From positions 1,116,362-1,174,393 of the forward strand of contig KQ481955.1 of the NCBI GenBank assembly GCA_001430745.1: DNA of 58,032 nt, in the 5' to 3' direction. The first letter of the stretch is position 1; every line of letters begins with the position of its first letter. Below are positions 21,701 to 32,211 of the stretch, one piece after another. Below the pieces are notes generated by a model. That model did no database searches and was not told where the DNA came from. It saw nothing but the letters and a program-made list of their open reading frames with translations. Source of the DNA: Auxenochlorella pyrenoidosa (lineage: Eukaryota > Chlorophyta > Trebouxiophyceae > Chlorellales > Chlorellaceae). Position numbers and translations under genes: made by a program.

Positions 21701-23173
21701 CCCCTGCGCAGGCAGCCCGGGGCGCAGGTGCGGCTCGCTGGCTTGGGGTGCTCAGGCAGCCAGGATTTTATGTCTTGCACTGCCGACAGGCAACCACCTC
21801 TGCTGCAGGCGGCACCCCTCTGGAAACACGGGCCGGCTGGGACCAGCCCTGCTCGCCAACAGCCTCAGTCTCCCAGCCCTGCATGCAACAGCCGTGCCCT
21901 GGGTCCATCCCCCCCCAGCTGGCTGCCCGGCTCTGCCACTACCTGCGCCCCAAGATCCACCCCCTGCTGCTGGACGGCACCATGAACTCGCCGCAGACTG
22001 TGCGCCTCAACATCTTCCAGGCGCGCCAGGCAGGGGGCAGCCCGCAGCTGGAGGGCACATACAGTGTTTGACCTTGACCGTGGGAGGCACGCGCAGCCCG
22101 GGGCACTCTAGAGAAGGCGCCCTGTGGTTGTGCACGGCCGGCTGTGTTCCCCAGCGAGCGGCTCGCAATCTGTGCCCTGCCAGGCGTGTGCCCGCGTTCC
22201 TCCAGCGCGCCGTGCGCCGTTGCGCCGCCACAGATCGTGCAGTCGTCCCCCATCCCAGCCCTGTTGATGCGGACTCCCCCACCTCCCTCCCCAAGCAGCC
22301 CACCTCCACAACCCCAACCCCCAAACCGCAGGCCTTCCTGTTGGGAGCCATGAAGCTGCACTGCTACGTCAAGGCCCTGCCGGCGGCCCCCGCCCCCGGC
22401 ACCAGCCTGCTCCTGGATGCCATCCTCACAGGCAAGCTGCCCCAGGGAACACAGCACAGACTGAGGAACTGCCGCATCCAAAAGCATAGCGGTGCCCCAC
22501 AATCGCGGGCCCGCCGCCGTGCCTGTGCCGGGCAACAGCACAGCCTGCCCCCCAGACGCAGGATCGAGTTGATGCGCGTCCTGTGCTGTGAAGCCTTCCC
22601 CATCCCTCACACTGCAGGCATCGGCTTCATGTGCTCCCTCACCCGCCGCCGGCAAGTTGCATCTGCCCACCAACAGGCCCTGCAGGCCGTCTGCTGCACC
22701 CGCATCCCTGCCGCACACATCAGGTCGGTGCGGGCACGAGCTGCATGGCTCGAAGCATTTGCGAGCCAAGTGGATGCAGGCATGCCATTCCACCAAGCGC
22801 GCCGGCCAGAGGCGCCCGCCTGGTGCACAGGCGCCCGAAAGCGTGCTGGCGGAGCCAAACACATGGCACAGATTCCTGCGTCCCGGGACGAGCCCCCCTG
22901 TCGTAGGCTCCCCGCAGGCTGCCGAACTGGCCTTTGCTGCAAGTGCATCCGAAACCGGTCCATGCCCTGCCCTGCCCTCGCTCGCGGCTGCGCAGGTGGC
23001 TGGGCCTCACAGCCTTCATCCGGGTACTGCGGGGCAAGCAGGCGCGGTACCTGCAGCTGCTGGCGGACCTTGAGGCGCTGGCGGCGGCGCCAGCGCTGCG
23101 CCACGCTGCGCGCCAGCTGGCGCCCGTCGTGGACCCCGCCCGCAGCTCCGCCTTTGAGTGCATCCTGTACTGA
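12782..23173 (+). CDS. TERT: Telomerase reverse transcriptase (TERT)
   Basis: Catalytic telomerase subunit, nuclear. Exons 2-25 were resolved in phase from 13328 to 23173: 13328-13420, 13663-13768, 13971-14059, 14224-14321, 14524-15434, 15585-15665, 15824-15934, 16151-16997, 17162-17503, 17662-17761, 17964-18081, 18259-18332, 18572-18620, 18797-18904, 19077-19186, 19433-19582, 19849-19994, 20217-20971, 21167-21455, 21664-21727, 21919-22020, 22332-22431, 22618-22723, 22996-23173. They encode about 1,708 aa, against about 1,130 in human. TEN domain: SNVLCYGFRKR, AWQLLLSRIGDTLMLYLLL, SGPPIGQ. RNA-binding domain: CPFSILLQHHCPL, FLWASLRAIVPAALLGD, T motif FYCTESEAYRQQVFYYRKPVW. RT motifs: 1 ARLRLLPKRAGMRAILNL, 2 LTFRPVN, A VSVDVTRAFDHV, B RGIAQGSTLSTLLCS, C LLRLVDDFLLIT, D VFVNPEKTKLSF, E WCGLLVNTATLELQADY. 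All three catalytic Asp are present. Exon 1 ends at 13113 (HDHADYAQ), but no in-frame ATG precedes it; the start (ATG 12782, spliced) is a guess. Confidence 0.93.
14710..15320 (+). other. TERT linker 1: Gln/Ala/Ser-rich low-complexity segment with CAG repeats
   Basis: Within TERT exon 6, between the TEN domain and the RNA-binding domain. It contains runs of Gln codons (CAG) near 14773-14820 and 14900-14920 and basic patches (KAKKARPSSWQRRKAAKLR). Flexible linkers at this site are normal in TERT, but not usually this long or Gln-rich. Confidence 0.7.
20263..20860 (+). other. TERT insertion between RT motifs B and C
   Basis: About 200 in-frame codons of Ala/Gln/Ser/Gly-rich sequence inside TERT exon 19, after SLYLAHLERTQLAGIL and before CSRLALHAGSLLLRLVDD. 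In human TERT these two blocks are separated by only a few residues. It stays open with no stop. It could also hold an unpredicted or optional intron, for example a donor near 20298 (CCCCCGG|GTGACG) and an acceptor just before 20851. Confidence 0.7.
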
Positions 23174-23417
23174 GGCGCTACCCGCGGCAGCCTGCAACCT
23201 GCATCCCAAGCGCTTACCAGACTGAGGGGCGACTGTTTCAACGCCAGCAGCCTGGCTGTCAGGAGCGTTAAAAGACGAGATCTTTTAAACAACGAGGCAT
23301 GCATACAAAAGGCATGAATAAATGTACAACTGCAAGCACAGCTCTAGACTTAAGCATAAGCATAGCACACGGTCCCCGGTCTTGCGGCATGCGCAACCTG
23401 CTGCCTGCCCGCGGCGC

Positions 23418-25104
23418 TCACGACATGCCGCGCAGCGCGCCCTCCTTCGGCGACCAGCCGGCAGCGCCCCCCTGGGCCGGCTCCACTGCCAGCTGCTCCG
23501 GCGCCACCCGCACCACCTGGTTGCGCTCGCTGCCCGCCGCCAGGCCCACAACCAGCGCCCCCAGCCGGCTGGCGGGGGCTGCAGGGGTGCCCGGGAAGGC
23601 GGGGTTGTCCTCTTGAGAGTCACGGCGGATGAGCGCGGCGACGCGCAGCTCGTTCACACGCGGCGGCGCGCCCGCCAGCTCGGCCTGCAGCGCCACCGTG
23701 GCGCCGTAGAGCGCGGCGTTGGTGACGGCCGTCAGGGATGCGTCGGGCCAGGGGCACACCTCGCCTGCGGGGGTCACGGTCGGAGGTCGCAGGTCACGGT
23801 CGGAACACAGCAGCGCACTGCCAACCCAGCACGTCCCACACTGCATGAGGCATGCAACATGCCGCCTGCCACCTAGAATCGCCAAACAACAGGGCTTTGC
23901 GCACGGGCCCCCACCCCACCCCACCCCTCGGCGTCAAAAATCCTCGCCCCGGAAGAGCAGGAGCCACCCACCCAGCATGCCGGTGATCACTGTGTAGGAG
24001 CTGCCCTCCTGCTGGCGCAGCAGCGGCGCCAGGCGCGTGCACCAGAGGTGGGGCCCCACCCGCGCAGTCACTGCATCCATCAGCATCTCAGGTGTGGACT
24101 CGGTGATTGTGCACCGAGGCGCCATGCCTGCCGAGGGACACGGGGCAGGCGGCGGGCCTCATGTGGGCGGCAGGGAAGCCGAGGCCCACAGGGGAGTCCC
24201 TGGGGGAGCCGGCGCGCTCGCTGCGCAGCCAGGGGCTGGCGCTGCAGGAGGGCTGGCGAGCGGTACAGCGCGCACGACAATGCGGTACAGCCCTCCATGC
24301 TGCCGACCCCTAAGAGCTGCTCAGCGTGCCGGCCACCTGGTCTTGGCTCGCTGGCTGCGGGCTCGCTGGCGCCGCTCTGCACGACGCGCAGGCGGGGTGC
24401 GCTCCGCCGGCCAGTGGCTGCCGCGCAGCTTGCTGCCCGCCCGTCCCCCTGCAGAGCGTGCATGCAGGGCAGGCACCATGCTCGGCATGCAGCCCACCCA
24501 CCGCCCGCGCACGACAACACGTGGTCGACGGCGCCGCCGGCCTGCTGCATGATGAAGCCGGCCAGCTCCTCGCAGCCCTCGACAGTCCCATTGTCCGCTA
24601 TGGGGATGTGCAGGCGGCCCTCGGGGACGCCCGGAGCCCCGCTCAGCTCTGCCTCGATCTTCCCCTGCGCCGTGGCAGTGCATCCCAGGTGTTTGTGTTC
24701 ACCAAAATTGATCAAGCTTGGCGAGGGTGCTGGAGGCCAAGAATGTAGCGCGGTAGGTATCTGCAGATGCCCTCGCGGTCGTCACTCGCCGACAGCACTT
24801 GGCACCCACCTTGCTGCCAGCGGAGCGGGCAGGAGCAATCACTGTCGCCCCAGCATCCAGGAAGGCGCGGGCAATGCCGGAGCCGACGATGCCTGGACAG
24901 AGGGTGCTCAGGAGAGGTCTGGGAAGCGGCCGCCTGGAGGTAGCGGCGGCGGAGGCGGAACAGCCCTCCCCGCATATGCCGGGAGGATCACTCGGATCAC
25001 TCGGCGGCAAATATGTATGCTATTTCTGTAAGTTTGCGGCTTAGGGCTGGTGGCTCACCAGACGCTCCAGTGACAACCGCAACCTGGCCATTCAACGAGC
25101 CCAT
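23418..25104 (-). CDS. Atypical short-chain dehydrogenase/reductase (SDR)
   Basis: Starts MGSLNGQVAVVTGAS at 25104; a GTGAGC intron joins it in phase to GIVGSGIARAFLDAGATVIA, giving the TGxxxGxG NAD(P)-binding motif (TGASGIVGSG) and a Rossmann beta-alpha-beta start. Later exons: QGKIEAELSGAPGVPEGRLH, GFIMQQAGGAVDHVLSCAGG (position of the usual NNAG motif), RCTITESTPEMLMDAVTARV, SYTVITGMLGG and VTNAALYGATVALQAELAG, ending at 23418. The expected catalytic Ser before the active-site helix and the Lys of YxxxK are not visible (YGATVALQ), so catalysis is doubtful or the enzyme uses a variant site. The middle exon (about 24130-24310) is not well resolved. Cofactor binding is the best-supported part; substrate unknown. 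Tail-to-tail with TERT. Confidence 0.75.
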
Positions 25105-26070
25105 CGCTTTCGAAACGCTCTTGAGTCGCTTAAGAACGCTCGACCATGTGATCGACTCAACCCGCCCACAGGTCAGGTGCCCACAGCAGCTGGTTGCGGC
25201 GTGACGTGGCGGCGACATCTGCTGGCGTGGGCCACGCGGAACCGTGCACATTGCATATTCACCACCAGTGTCTGAGCAGTGTTACACAAATATCTCATAG
25301 GGATGCATCGCGGCTTCGAACGCTCTTGGGCACGCCTCTGTTGCAGACCTCAGGTGTTGTTGCCTGGCGAGGCGAGAAAGAGCAGCGGGCAGCGCAGTGT
25401 GCACAGAGGGCGACTTGCCTCCCCTGGCAGTCGGGAGCTGTCGCCTGCGGTCAATGCAAGAGCAAACCCCTTTTTAGCGCGTTTAACTTTTTGTTGTTCC
25501 AAGGCATGAATGGTTCCTGGGCATTGCATTTCATGTATAGCTTGTTGCCGTGAGCAGCCATGTACAGCAAGGTACTGCTCATTGCCACACTTGGGGCTGT
25601 TCATCACAGTGTGTTTCATTTGCTGATGACTCCTCTGCTGATGGCAAGCAAACTCAATTTGTCAGCGACGGTAAAATGCAACTTGCCCATGGCATGTGTA
25701 CGCAGGGACCTGAGTAGCTCTTGTAGCGGCCATGGCATCCGTTTGTTAGGACAGTTTGAAGTTCTTTGCTACTGTAGCAAGCACATGCTCTATGCAAGCC
25801 CACAGCATTGTACTGTCCTTGTCTTGGAAAAAGCAACCTCAACCAGCCTCGCTGATGTGCCACTGCAGCGCGCTGCAGCGCGATGCCGCGCCGCCTGGCA
25901 CGGGCGGGACCCCCGCATATGAGCGTTCGCTTGCACCGATCGCATTTTCCCTAGCAAGCGGTCTCGTTCACATATTTCAGCGAAGCAGAGCGGGTTGCCC
26001 TTTCTCTCCTCGCGGATCACTTGTCGCGCAGGAGCAGCAGGGGGATGCGGCGCAGCTCTGGAGTGCTCAG
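25105..26070. promoter_or_regulatory. Divergent intergenic region between SDR and APC10 genes
   Basis: 966 bp, locally more AT-rich than the rest of the window (about 25230-25830). No exon, tRNA or repeat recognised. It presumably carries both promoters. Confidence 0.35.
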
Positions 26071-28018
26071 ATGACAACAACAAAAGGTGCGATCGAACGC
26101 CGCCTGCCTTGCCGCAGCCCTGTGCCTGCCGCCGCCGCCCCTCCAGCCACCCCCGCCTCGCCCCGCTGCAGTGGTGGCTGCGCTGCAGCCGGACACGGGG
26201 ACCCGCGAGATCGGGCACATGGCGGTGTGGAGCGTGACGAGCGCCAAGCCGGGCAACGGGGTGGAGCTGCTGCGAGATGGGCGGGAGGACACGTACTGGC
26301 AGAGCGACGGCATGCAGCCGCACCTGGTGAACGTGCAGTTCCAGAAAAAGGTGTGCCCACGGTGGAACGGGTGTTCCGTGTTTGCTGGATGCACCTTTGC
26401 AAGTTGACGGCTGCCAGATCATCACCCAATGCGCTGGATGCCGTTTTCACGCCACAGCGCCTGCGCTGATGCTGGCAGTTGCCTTGCTGTCGGCTAGGCG
26501 TTGCTGCCAGTAATTCCGTTGCTGCCTTGGCTCTACAGCAGGCGGCAGGTTGCGGGGAGGCCGTGCTTCTCTGGCCGTATGGCCCCTCTACCTCTCGACC
26601 AGGCTACACGAGCATGATTTGCCCTGTGCTGCAGCAGGGTCTCCTGAGCGAGCCACTGCTTCTCACATTCACTACCAAGCCCACTCAAGTTGTTCTAGCA
26701 TCCCATGCAACTGATTGCTCGGATGCACCCGAGCGGGACTTCCTCTAGACTGTCCTTTCTCAGCAGAGTTCGTGCTCTCCGCCCTGCGCCTGGCTCCTCA
26801 GGTGCACCTGAGCGAGGTGGCCCTGTACACCGACTACAAGCTGGACGAGAGCTACACCCCCACCAAGGTCTCCATCCGCGTGGGAAACACCTTTGCAGAC
26901 CTGCGAGAGGCGAGGCCGGGGGGGCCAGCAGCGCATGGGGCGGCAGCGGCAGAGGGGGACGGGGGGTTGGGATGGCTGGGGCGGACGTGGGCCCTGGGGC
27001 GGGGGCGTGCAGGGCGGCGGTGTGTGGGGCGGCTGGGCGCAGCGCGGTGTGGCCGGCCCCCCGCTGGGCAGGCGCCGGCGCCTGTGTGGCGACCTCTGCA
27101 TGGCCGGCCGCCATGCCTGCCACCTGGCAGCGGTGGCGCTGACCCTTCCTGGCCATCCCCCCCCCCCCCCGCCCGCTGACCGGATCTTCCACACCGGATG
27201 GTTGACCAGCCAGCCGACCCACAGACCAGCACCTGCATGCCTCCCCCGCTGGCAGGTCAAGGCTGTGGACCTTCATGAGCCGCAGGGCTGGGTGGTGATC
27301 CGCCTGCCGCCCGACGACCAGCCAGAGTGAGCTGCCGCCTGGCGTAGCAGGCTGGGCCGCGTCGCCCTTTAACGTGCCGCGCCTCCTGGCAGGCAGGGCA
27401 GCAGCCAGAGGCCCGCCGACATCCCTCCCTCGGGGCCTGCATCGGACTACGCATGCGTCATGCCCCTGGCGCCCTCCCCCTTGTGACGCCCACGCACCCA
27501 CCCGGCTGTGCCTGTCCACCCCCGCAGGGCCTATCTGAAGGGTTTCATGCTGCAGGTGGCGGTCATTGCCAACCACCAAAACGGCAGGGACACGCACGTT
27601 CGCCAGGTGCCGCCCACGCCCCCCCTTACCGTGTTGCTCAGCCGCCATGCCTTCATACCTGCTTGCATCGCAAGCATCGCCGTAGCAGCGCTTGTGGGGG
27701 GCTCCAGCTGCGGGGCATCTATTTCCGCCTCTGGTGTGACTGGCGCCCTGCCCTCGGGCTGGTGCATTTTCCCTGTTAGCCGCCGTCCTGCCAGCCATCT
27801 GCTGGCAGTTCTGCTCCGCCGCCGCACACCGCATCTGGGTGCGCGCGGCTGCACCCTTCCGGCCGGGACGTCCATAGGCCATGGTCTGCCCTGTGTCGCA
27901 CGCCCCTCCCCTCCCGCAGGTGCGCGTGTTTGGCCCCCGTGCAGAGCCCACCAAGACGCTGGGCCACGGGGTCAGCCTCACCAGCCCCCAGCTAGCAGCC
28001 TACTGCTCTGTGCGATGA
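26071..28018 (+). CDS. APC10: Anaphase-promoting complex subunit 10 (DOC domain)
   Basis: Six in-phase exons: 26071-26086, 26172-26350, 26802-26909, 27256-27326, 27528-27606, 27920-28018; 183 aa, matching the roughly 185 aa of human APC10. APC10 is the DOC-domain co-receptor that helps the APC/C ubiquitin ligase bind degron-bearing cell-cycle proteins. Landmarks: [47 protein letters not shown] joined to [76 protein letters not shown]. The first exon is only 16 nt (MTTTK) and was chosen because ATG, donor (AAAG|GTGCGA) and phase fit. The third intron uses a GC donor (GAG|GCGAGG). The usual C-terminal Ile-Arg tail, which contacts a TPR subunit in other species, is not obvious here (end CSVR). 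Confidence 0.92.
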
Positions 28019-28469
28019 CGGAGCTGCGGGCCATGCAGCATGCTGCGCGCTGCGTGCTTGCCAAGCGCCACCCGGGCATGCAGAGCGTGCAGCGCGCTGC
28101 ACATTCCAGCAGCAATCCTGCTGTAACCACTGGCCCGCCAGGAACGGCCTGCCGCAATTTTCTCTGTTCAAATCCTCCTGCTCATTTCACTCTTCTGACG
28201 CCCGTCTCACGGCTGCCACTACCCACCTCCACACAAAGCATGTACTGCAGTTTGGGGGACAAGTAGGTAGTGTTACCATGAAACATGCGTTCCAGGGCTG
28301 CCAGCAGAGCAGCGTTACAGGTGTGGGGCTTCAAGCAAACAGAGCACAGCAAGCAGGAGCAGAGCACGGCGGAATAGCGGCATCACAAACAGTGCTTCAA
28401 AACTGCAGCAGGGGGCGGCGCCGGGCGCTCGTGGGATGGCATGCGTTGGGGAGGGCTGGCGGCAGGCCA
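28019..28469. other. Convergent intergenic region, APC10 / MED10 3' ends
   Basis: 451 bp between two stop codons. Nothing recognisable beyond likely 3' UTRs. Confidence 0.35.
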
Positions 28470-29727
28470 TCATGTCAGATTGCCTGGTGCTGGTACGGCT
28501 GCTGCGGCTGCTGCTGCAGGCGCGGTCGCCCCTGCTGCCGCCTCTGCTGCTGCTCCCCCTGCCGCAGGCTGCTGCCGCAGCGCTTGGTAATCTGATACCA
28601 CCGCCGGGAATGCCTGCTGCAGCTGCTCCGTTGTCTGTTGCCGCAGCTGCCTGAACGCCTCCACCTTGCCCTTGCTGCGGGGGCAGAGCGGGCAGGGGGG
28701 CACGCCGGCAGCGTTCTCAGCCAGCAGGCACACTCCTAAACACAGGACCCGTTGTGCGACAGCTCCCCCGCTCCCCACCCCCACCACAAACACACACCCA
28801 CACGCAAACAACCCTAGCCGCACCTGGCCTGGTTCTGCGCCAGGCTGTCCCGGAAAACCTGCACTGTGAAGGTGTCTGGGTTGGTCCCCTCGTCAACCGC
28901 CCTGCAGGGAGCGGGGGGGGGCGAGTAGCGGTGAGCGCGGCCAAGCATGGCGACGGCAGGAGGGACATAAGCATGGCAGCGGCGCCATGAGCTCGGATGT
29001 CCGGGGCTGCTCAGCGGCTGCTGATGAGCCCATCCTGCTGCCAAGTGGCTGTGCCCTGCCGGCGGCACCGGCCCCTCGCCAGCTCTGCCGCTGGCACCCA
29101 CAGAGCAGCTCTCCTGCCCATGAGTCGTGTTCAAAATTAAATCGTGGCAACCATACACTGTCTGTCCACTCAAAACTCCACAAACAAGGGGACGAAGCCT
29201 GGCAGCAAGCAACCCAGGAGCAACAGCCCACCTCAGCAGCTCCACAGCCAGCTCCACCGGCAGGCCGCCCCCCACCATGTTGTCCTTCACCCCCTCAAGC
29301 TTGCCCAGATCCTCTATGTACTGGTTGCTGCACGGCCAGCGTGGGAGGAGGCGGGGGAGGCCACGGCATAGTGGGAGCGATGGGGGCAGTGTGCGACAGC
29401 GCACAGCACACGGGCAGAGACATGAGCGGAGCACGCGCTTGATGGACTCACAGCTTGGCGTGCAGCAGCTCGTTCTGCCCGTTGAACTCGCCAACGATGG
29501 CCTCCAGCTCGTTGATCTGCCAGATGAGAAATGCAGGCAGAGTCGGTGAGTGAGGCGCAGCAGGGGAGTGGGCGGCACGAGTGGCGGCAGCAGGAGGGAG
29601 GCGCGACGCTGTGTCAGAAGTTTTGGTCACATCTTCACGTAGCCCCCATAACGCTCACAGTGAAGAGGACCCTGTCTATCGCCTCCACTACCGACTTGCG
29701 CTTGGCGGCCTCCGTGGTGGCAGCCAT
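28470..29727 (-). CDS. MED10: Mediator complex subunit 10
   Basis: Starts MAATTEAAKRKSVVEAIDRV at 29727. Exons downstream (minus strand): INELEAIVGEFNGQNELLHA, NQYIEDLGKLEGVKDNM with LPVELAVELLRW, VDEGTNPDTFTVQVFRDSL, AQNQ, then SKGKVEAFRQLRQQ and an Ala/Gln-rich tail ending at 28470 (APGNLT). The D-x-G-x-NP-[DQ]-x-[FY]-T pattern followed by a KGK-[IV]-[DE]-x-[FY] helix is the MED10/NUT2 signature. The protein sits in the Mediator middle module and bridges activators to RNA polymerase II. Length is about 170-180 aa, normal for the family. The C-terminal Ala-rich tail is longer than in animals. Head-to-head with the unknown gene at 30159. Confidence 0.88.
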
Positions 29728-30158
29728 CGCGCGCCCTCGGATGCTTAAGCGGAGTATTTGAACGCGCGGCCAATGGTGAAAGGTATTCAGGCCCATTCCA
29801 TGCGCTTGTTCACATAATGGGTGCCACAGCAGGCCGCAGCAGCGCGCCCAGGCCTCTCGGTAGCGCCATTGACCTACAGACAGCGTTCGATTACATTGCG
29901 TTACCTTCAATAGCTTGCAGAAACGCCTGCCGACATCATTTAGGGGCCGCTCTTGTCCACGCGCCCCGCGCCCTGTTCTTTACTTGCCTGTGGCTGGACC
30001 CGATCACGTTAAGAGAGTCGCGCGAGGTTACTACTGCCCGTGGATCACGCACTGTAGGCCCGCTTCTACACTGCCGGCCAAGCCGTCTCCGCTGCGGGCG
30101 CTACCGCTCCTTCCCCTGGCTCCTCGCATCTGCCTCCACAGCCTCCTGCTGGGTTGCC
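29728..30158. promoter_or_regulatory. Divergent intergenic region upstream of MED10 and the 30159 gene
   Basis: 431 bp with no clear coding exon. Likely shared promoter region (inference). Confidence 0.3.
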
Positions 30159-31282
30159 ATGGCGCACATGGAGACCCAATGGAGGGTCGTCGTTGAGTTC
30201 CTGCGGGCCTCGCAAGCCGGCAGTGGGCGAATCATCCGGCTGAACCACTCACCCGGCATGCTGCCGCCGCAGCTGGCTGGCCGGCTTCACCCGGTGCGCG
30301 CCTGCTGGCACAATGGGCCCTGCTGCAAGCCTGCAGCTGCCTTTGGCGTGTCCCGCCCAAGCCTGCACTCCCTCCAGACCAACTTTCCAACCTGCAGAAA
30401 ACCCTGTTCACGGGCATGCGCCCTCTGGATGCCTGCCGCGCTGCAGGGCTTCTGGCAGGCGTTCATGGAGGATGCCGGCCAGCTCAGCCTGCAGCACCCC
30501 TTCACTGCCAAGCCCACGGCCAAGGACTACTGCAACTGGGCCGCCTGCTTCGGCCTCGGCGCGGTGGTGGGCCTGTTCTGCATCAACCCGGATGCCGGTG
30601 GGCACGCTGGCTGGGGCACACACAGCCGCCACGAGTGCACAGCTCGCCGGCTCTTGCAGCACTTTGATCCACGCCCGCCGCTCATTCTCTCCTCAGAACA
30701 TGGCTGCCTGCATGAAGAGCAGCCTGGCTCACAACAGGCTCATGTGTGTTTCCTTGCCACCGCGCCGTGTGCCCATGTTGCACACCGCAGGTAGCTATGC
30801 AGCGTGGGAGTCGCACTGCCGGCAGTTCTGCGACCGCTGGGCGCCCGGGTTTGCGCAGGCGGGCTGCGCGCTCACCCTGCAGCGCCACAGGGATTACTTC
30901 TTGCAGGTAGGGTGGGCTGGGGGTGGTGGTTTTGTTTGCTTCCTGACTGCATGACACTGTCGGTTGCGAATTGATGGGAAACAAGATTGCAGCGCCTGCG
31001 TCGCACCGTGCGCGAGCGCTGTGGTCCCGCGCATTGTAAGGCCAGGTCTGCTGCATTCCAACCTTTGCTCAACGCCACCCCCGGCTGCCTTGCTGCGCAC
31101 AGATCGACGTCAACCCAAGCATCCCGCCGCCGCAGCAGCCAGTCGCGCCGCCGCTGCCGCAGCAGCCGGCCACACCGGCGGGCGCAGGCGGCGCGCCTGC
31201 GGTGGTCGGCGTGCCGCTGGGACAGCAGGGGCAGCAGGCGCAGGAGGCCGCGCCGCCGCTGCCGCCGCCCAAGCAAGTGTGA
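30159..31282 (+). CDS. Unknown protein with one hydrophobic segment and a Pro/Gln-rich tail
   Basis: Four exons join cleanly. Exon 1 starts at ATG 30159 (MAHMETQWRVVVEFLRASQ) and ends RLHP before GTGCGC. Exon 2 begins GFWQAFMEDAGQLSL and holds DYCNWAACFGLGAVVGLFCI. Exon 3 (SYAAWESHCRQFCDRWAPG, QRHRDYFLQ) follows a phase-1 junction at NPDAG. Exon 4 starts IDVNPSIPPP, is rich in Pro, Gln and Ala, and ends PPPKQV at TGA 31282. Total is about 195 aa. The aromatic, conserved-looking core (HPFTAKPTAKDYCNW, WESHCRQFCDRW) suggests a real, possibly organellar membrane, protein. I cannot name the family. A further open stretch at 30698-30760 was left out because skipping it keeps frame and sense. Confidence 0.6.
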
Positions 31283-32211
31283 GGGGCGGCCCAGGACGTC
31301 CTGGCATGGGGACACACAGCGTGGTCATGCTGCTCCGCCGGCCAGCTGTCTGTTGGCCACACCCAGACACCCTGTATACTGGCAGCGAATGGCATGTGCA
31401 TAGCACGGTCGCTCCTGCACGTGGGCATGGTAATGCTGTTGTAACACAGTGCAGAAGGTGCAGTGCAGAGGGTTCAGGGTAGAGTTGTGAGCTACGGGCG
31501 AATGCTCAAAGCATTGCTAGCTCCCTGTGTTGTGCCCAGACGAACTGCTGTCCGCACCGCAAGCTTGAAGGTGATAAGATCGGCACGCACACTGGGTAGG
31601 GGTAAAGCCGAACTCCACCCAGGCTCAGCCAGGACCCTTGCTGATCACCCCGGCACTCGATGCCTGTGAGCAGCCGCTTCCACCAGCAGGTGCCTAGATG
31701 CACAGTCTGTGCTGCTGGCATCTGAGTGACCTGCAAGTGGTCGACTGCAAAGCAAGCAGGTAGCATGTGTGGCGATCAGCAAACCCTCGCCGGTGGGTGC
31801 AACACCCCTCCTGGATCTTTTCAGCACAGCCGCTGTGACGCCTGGGTTTTTGCAAGTTTAGGCTGATGGAAAAACCCAAAAGTGCCGCCGCAAACATGGA
31901 CAGCATGCGGAAGAGGAGAAGAGGAGCGGGGGTGGCATGGAGTGTACAGCAGGCATCATGCACAGGGCGTGCGGTAGGGGTGTGTGCAAGGCAGCAGGAG
32001 GGGCGGCCGGAGAGCACTGGCAGCAGCATGCTGCAGCAGTTGCAGGTGGTCATCACCAGCCGGTCAATGTGCTAGCTGGCATTCTAGGTGAAAGAGGAGG
32101 GTACCTATCAGCGGACGTGCGCATGGCAGAGGGCAGATGGGTGCGCTGGCGCAAGCAGGCACCAGGCAAGCAGCAGCAGCAGGGTGCTGCATTCGCCGCT
32201 GTGGCTGCTGC
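31283..32211. other. Convergent intergenic region without visible genes
   Basis: 929 bp between two stop codons. No exon, repeat or RNA gene recognised; probably long 3' UTRs. Confidence 0.3.

Noticed and set aside
30698..30790. A possible extra exon (NMAACMKSSLAHNRL) in the 30159 gene
   Set aside because: Skipping it joins NPDAG to SYAAWESH in phase; including it breaks the phase with the flanking exons.
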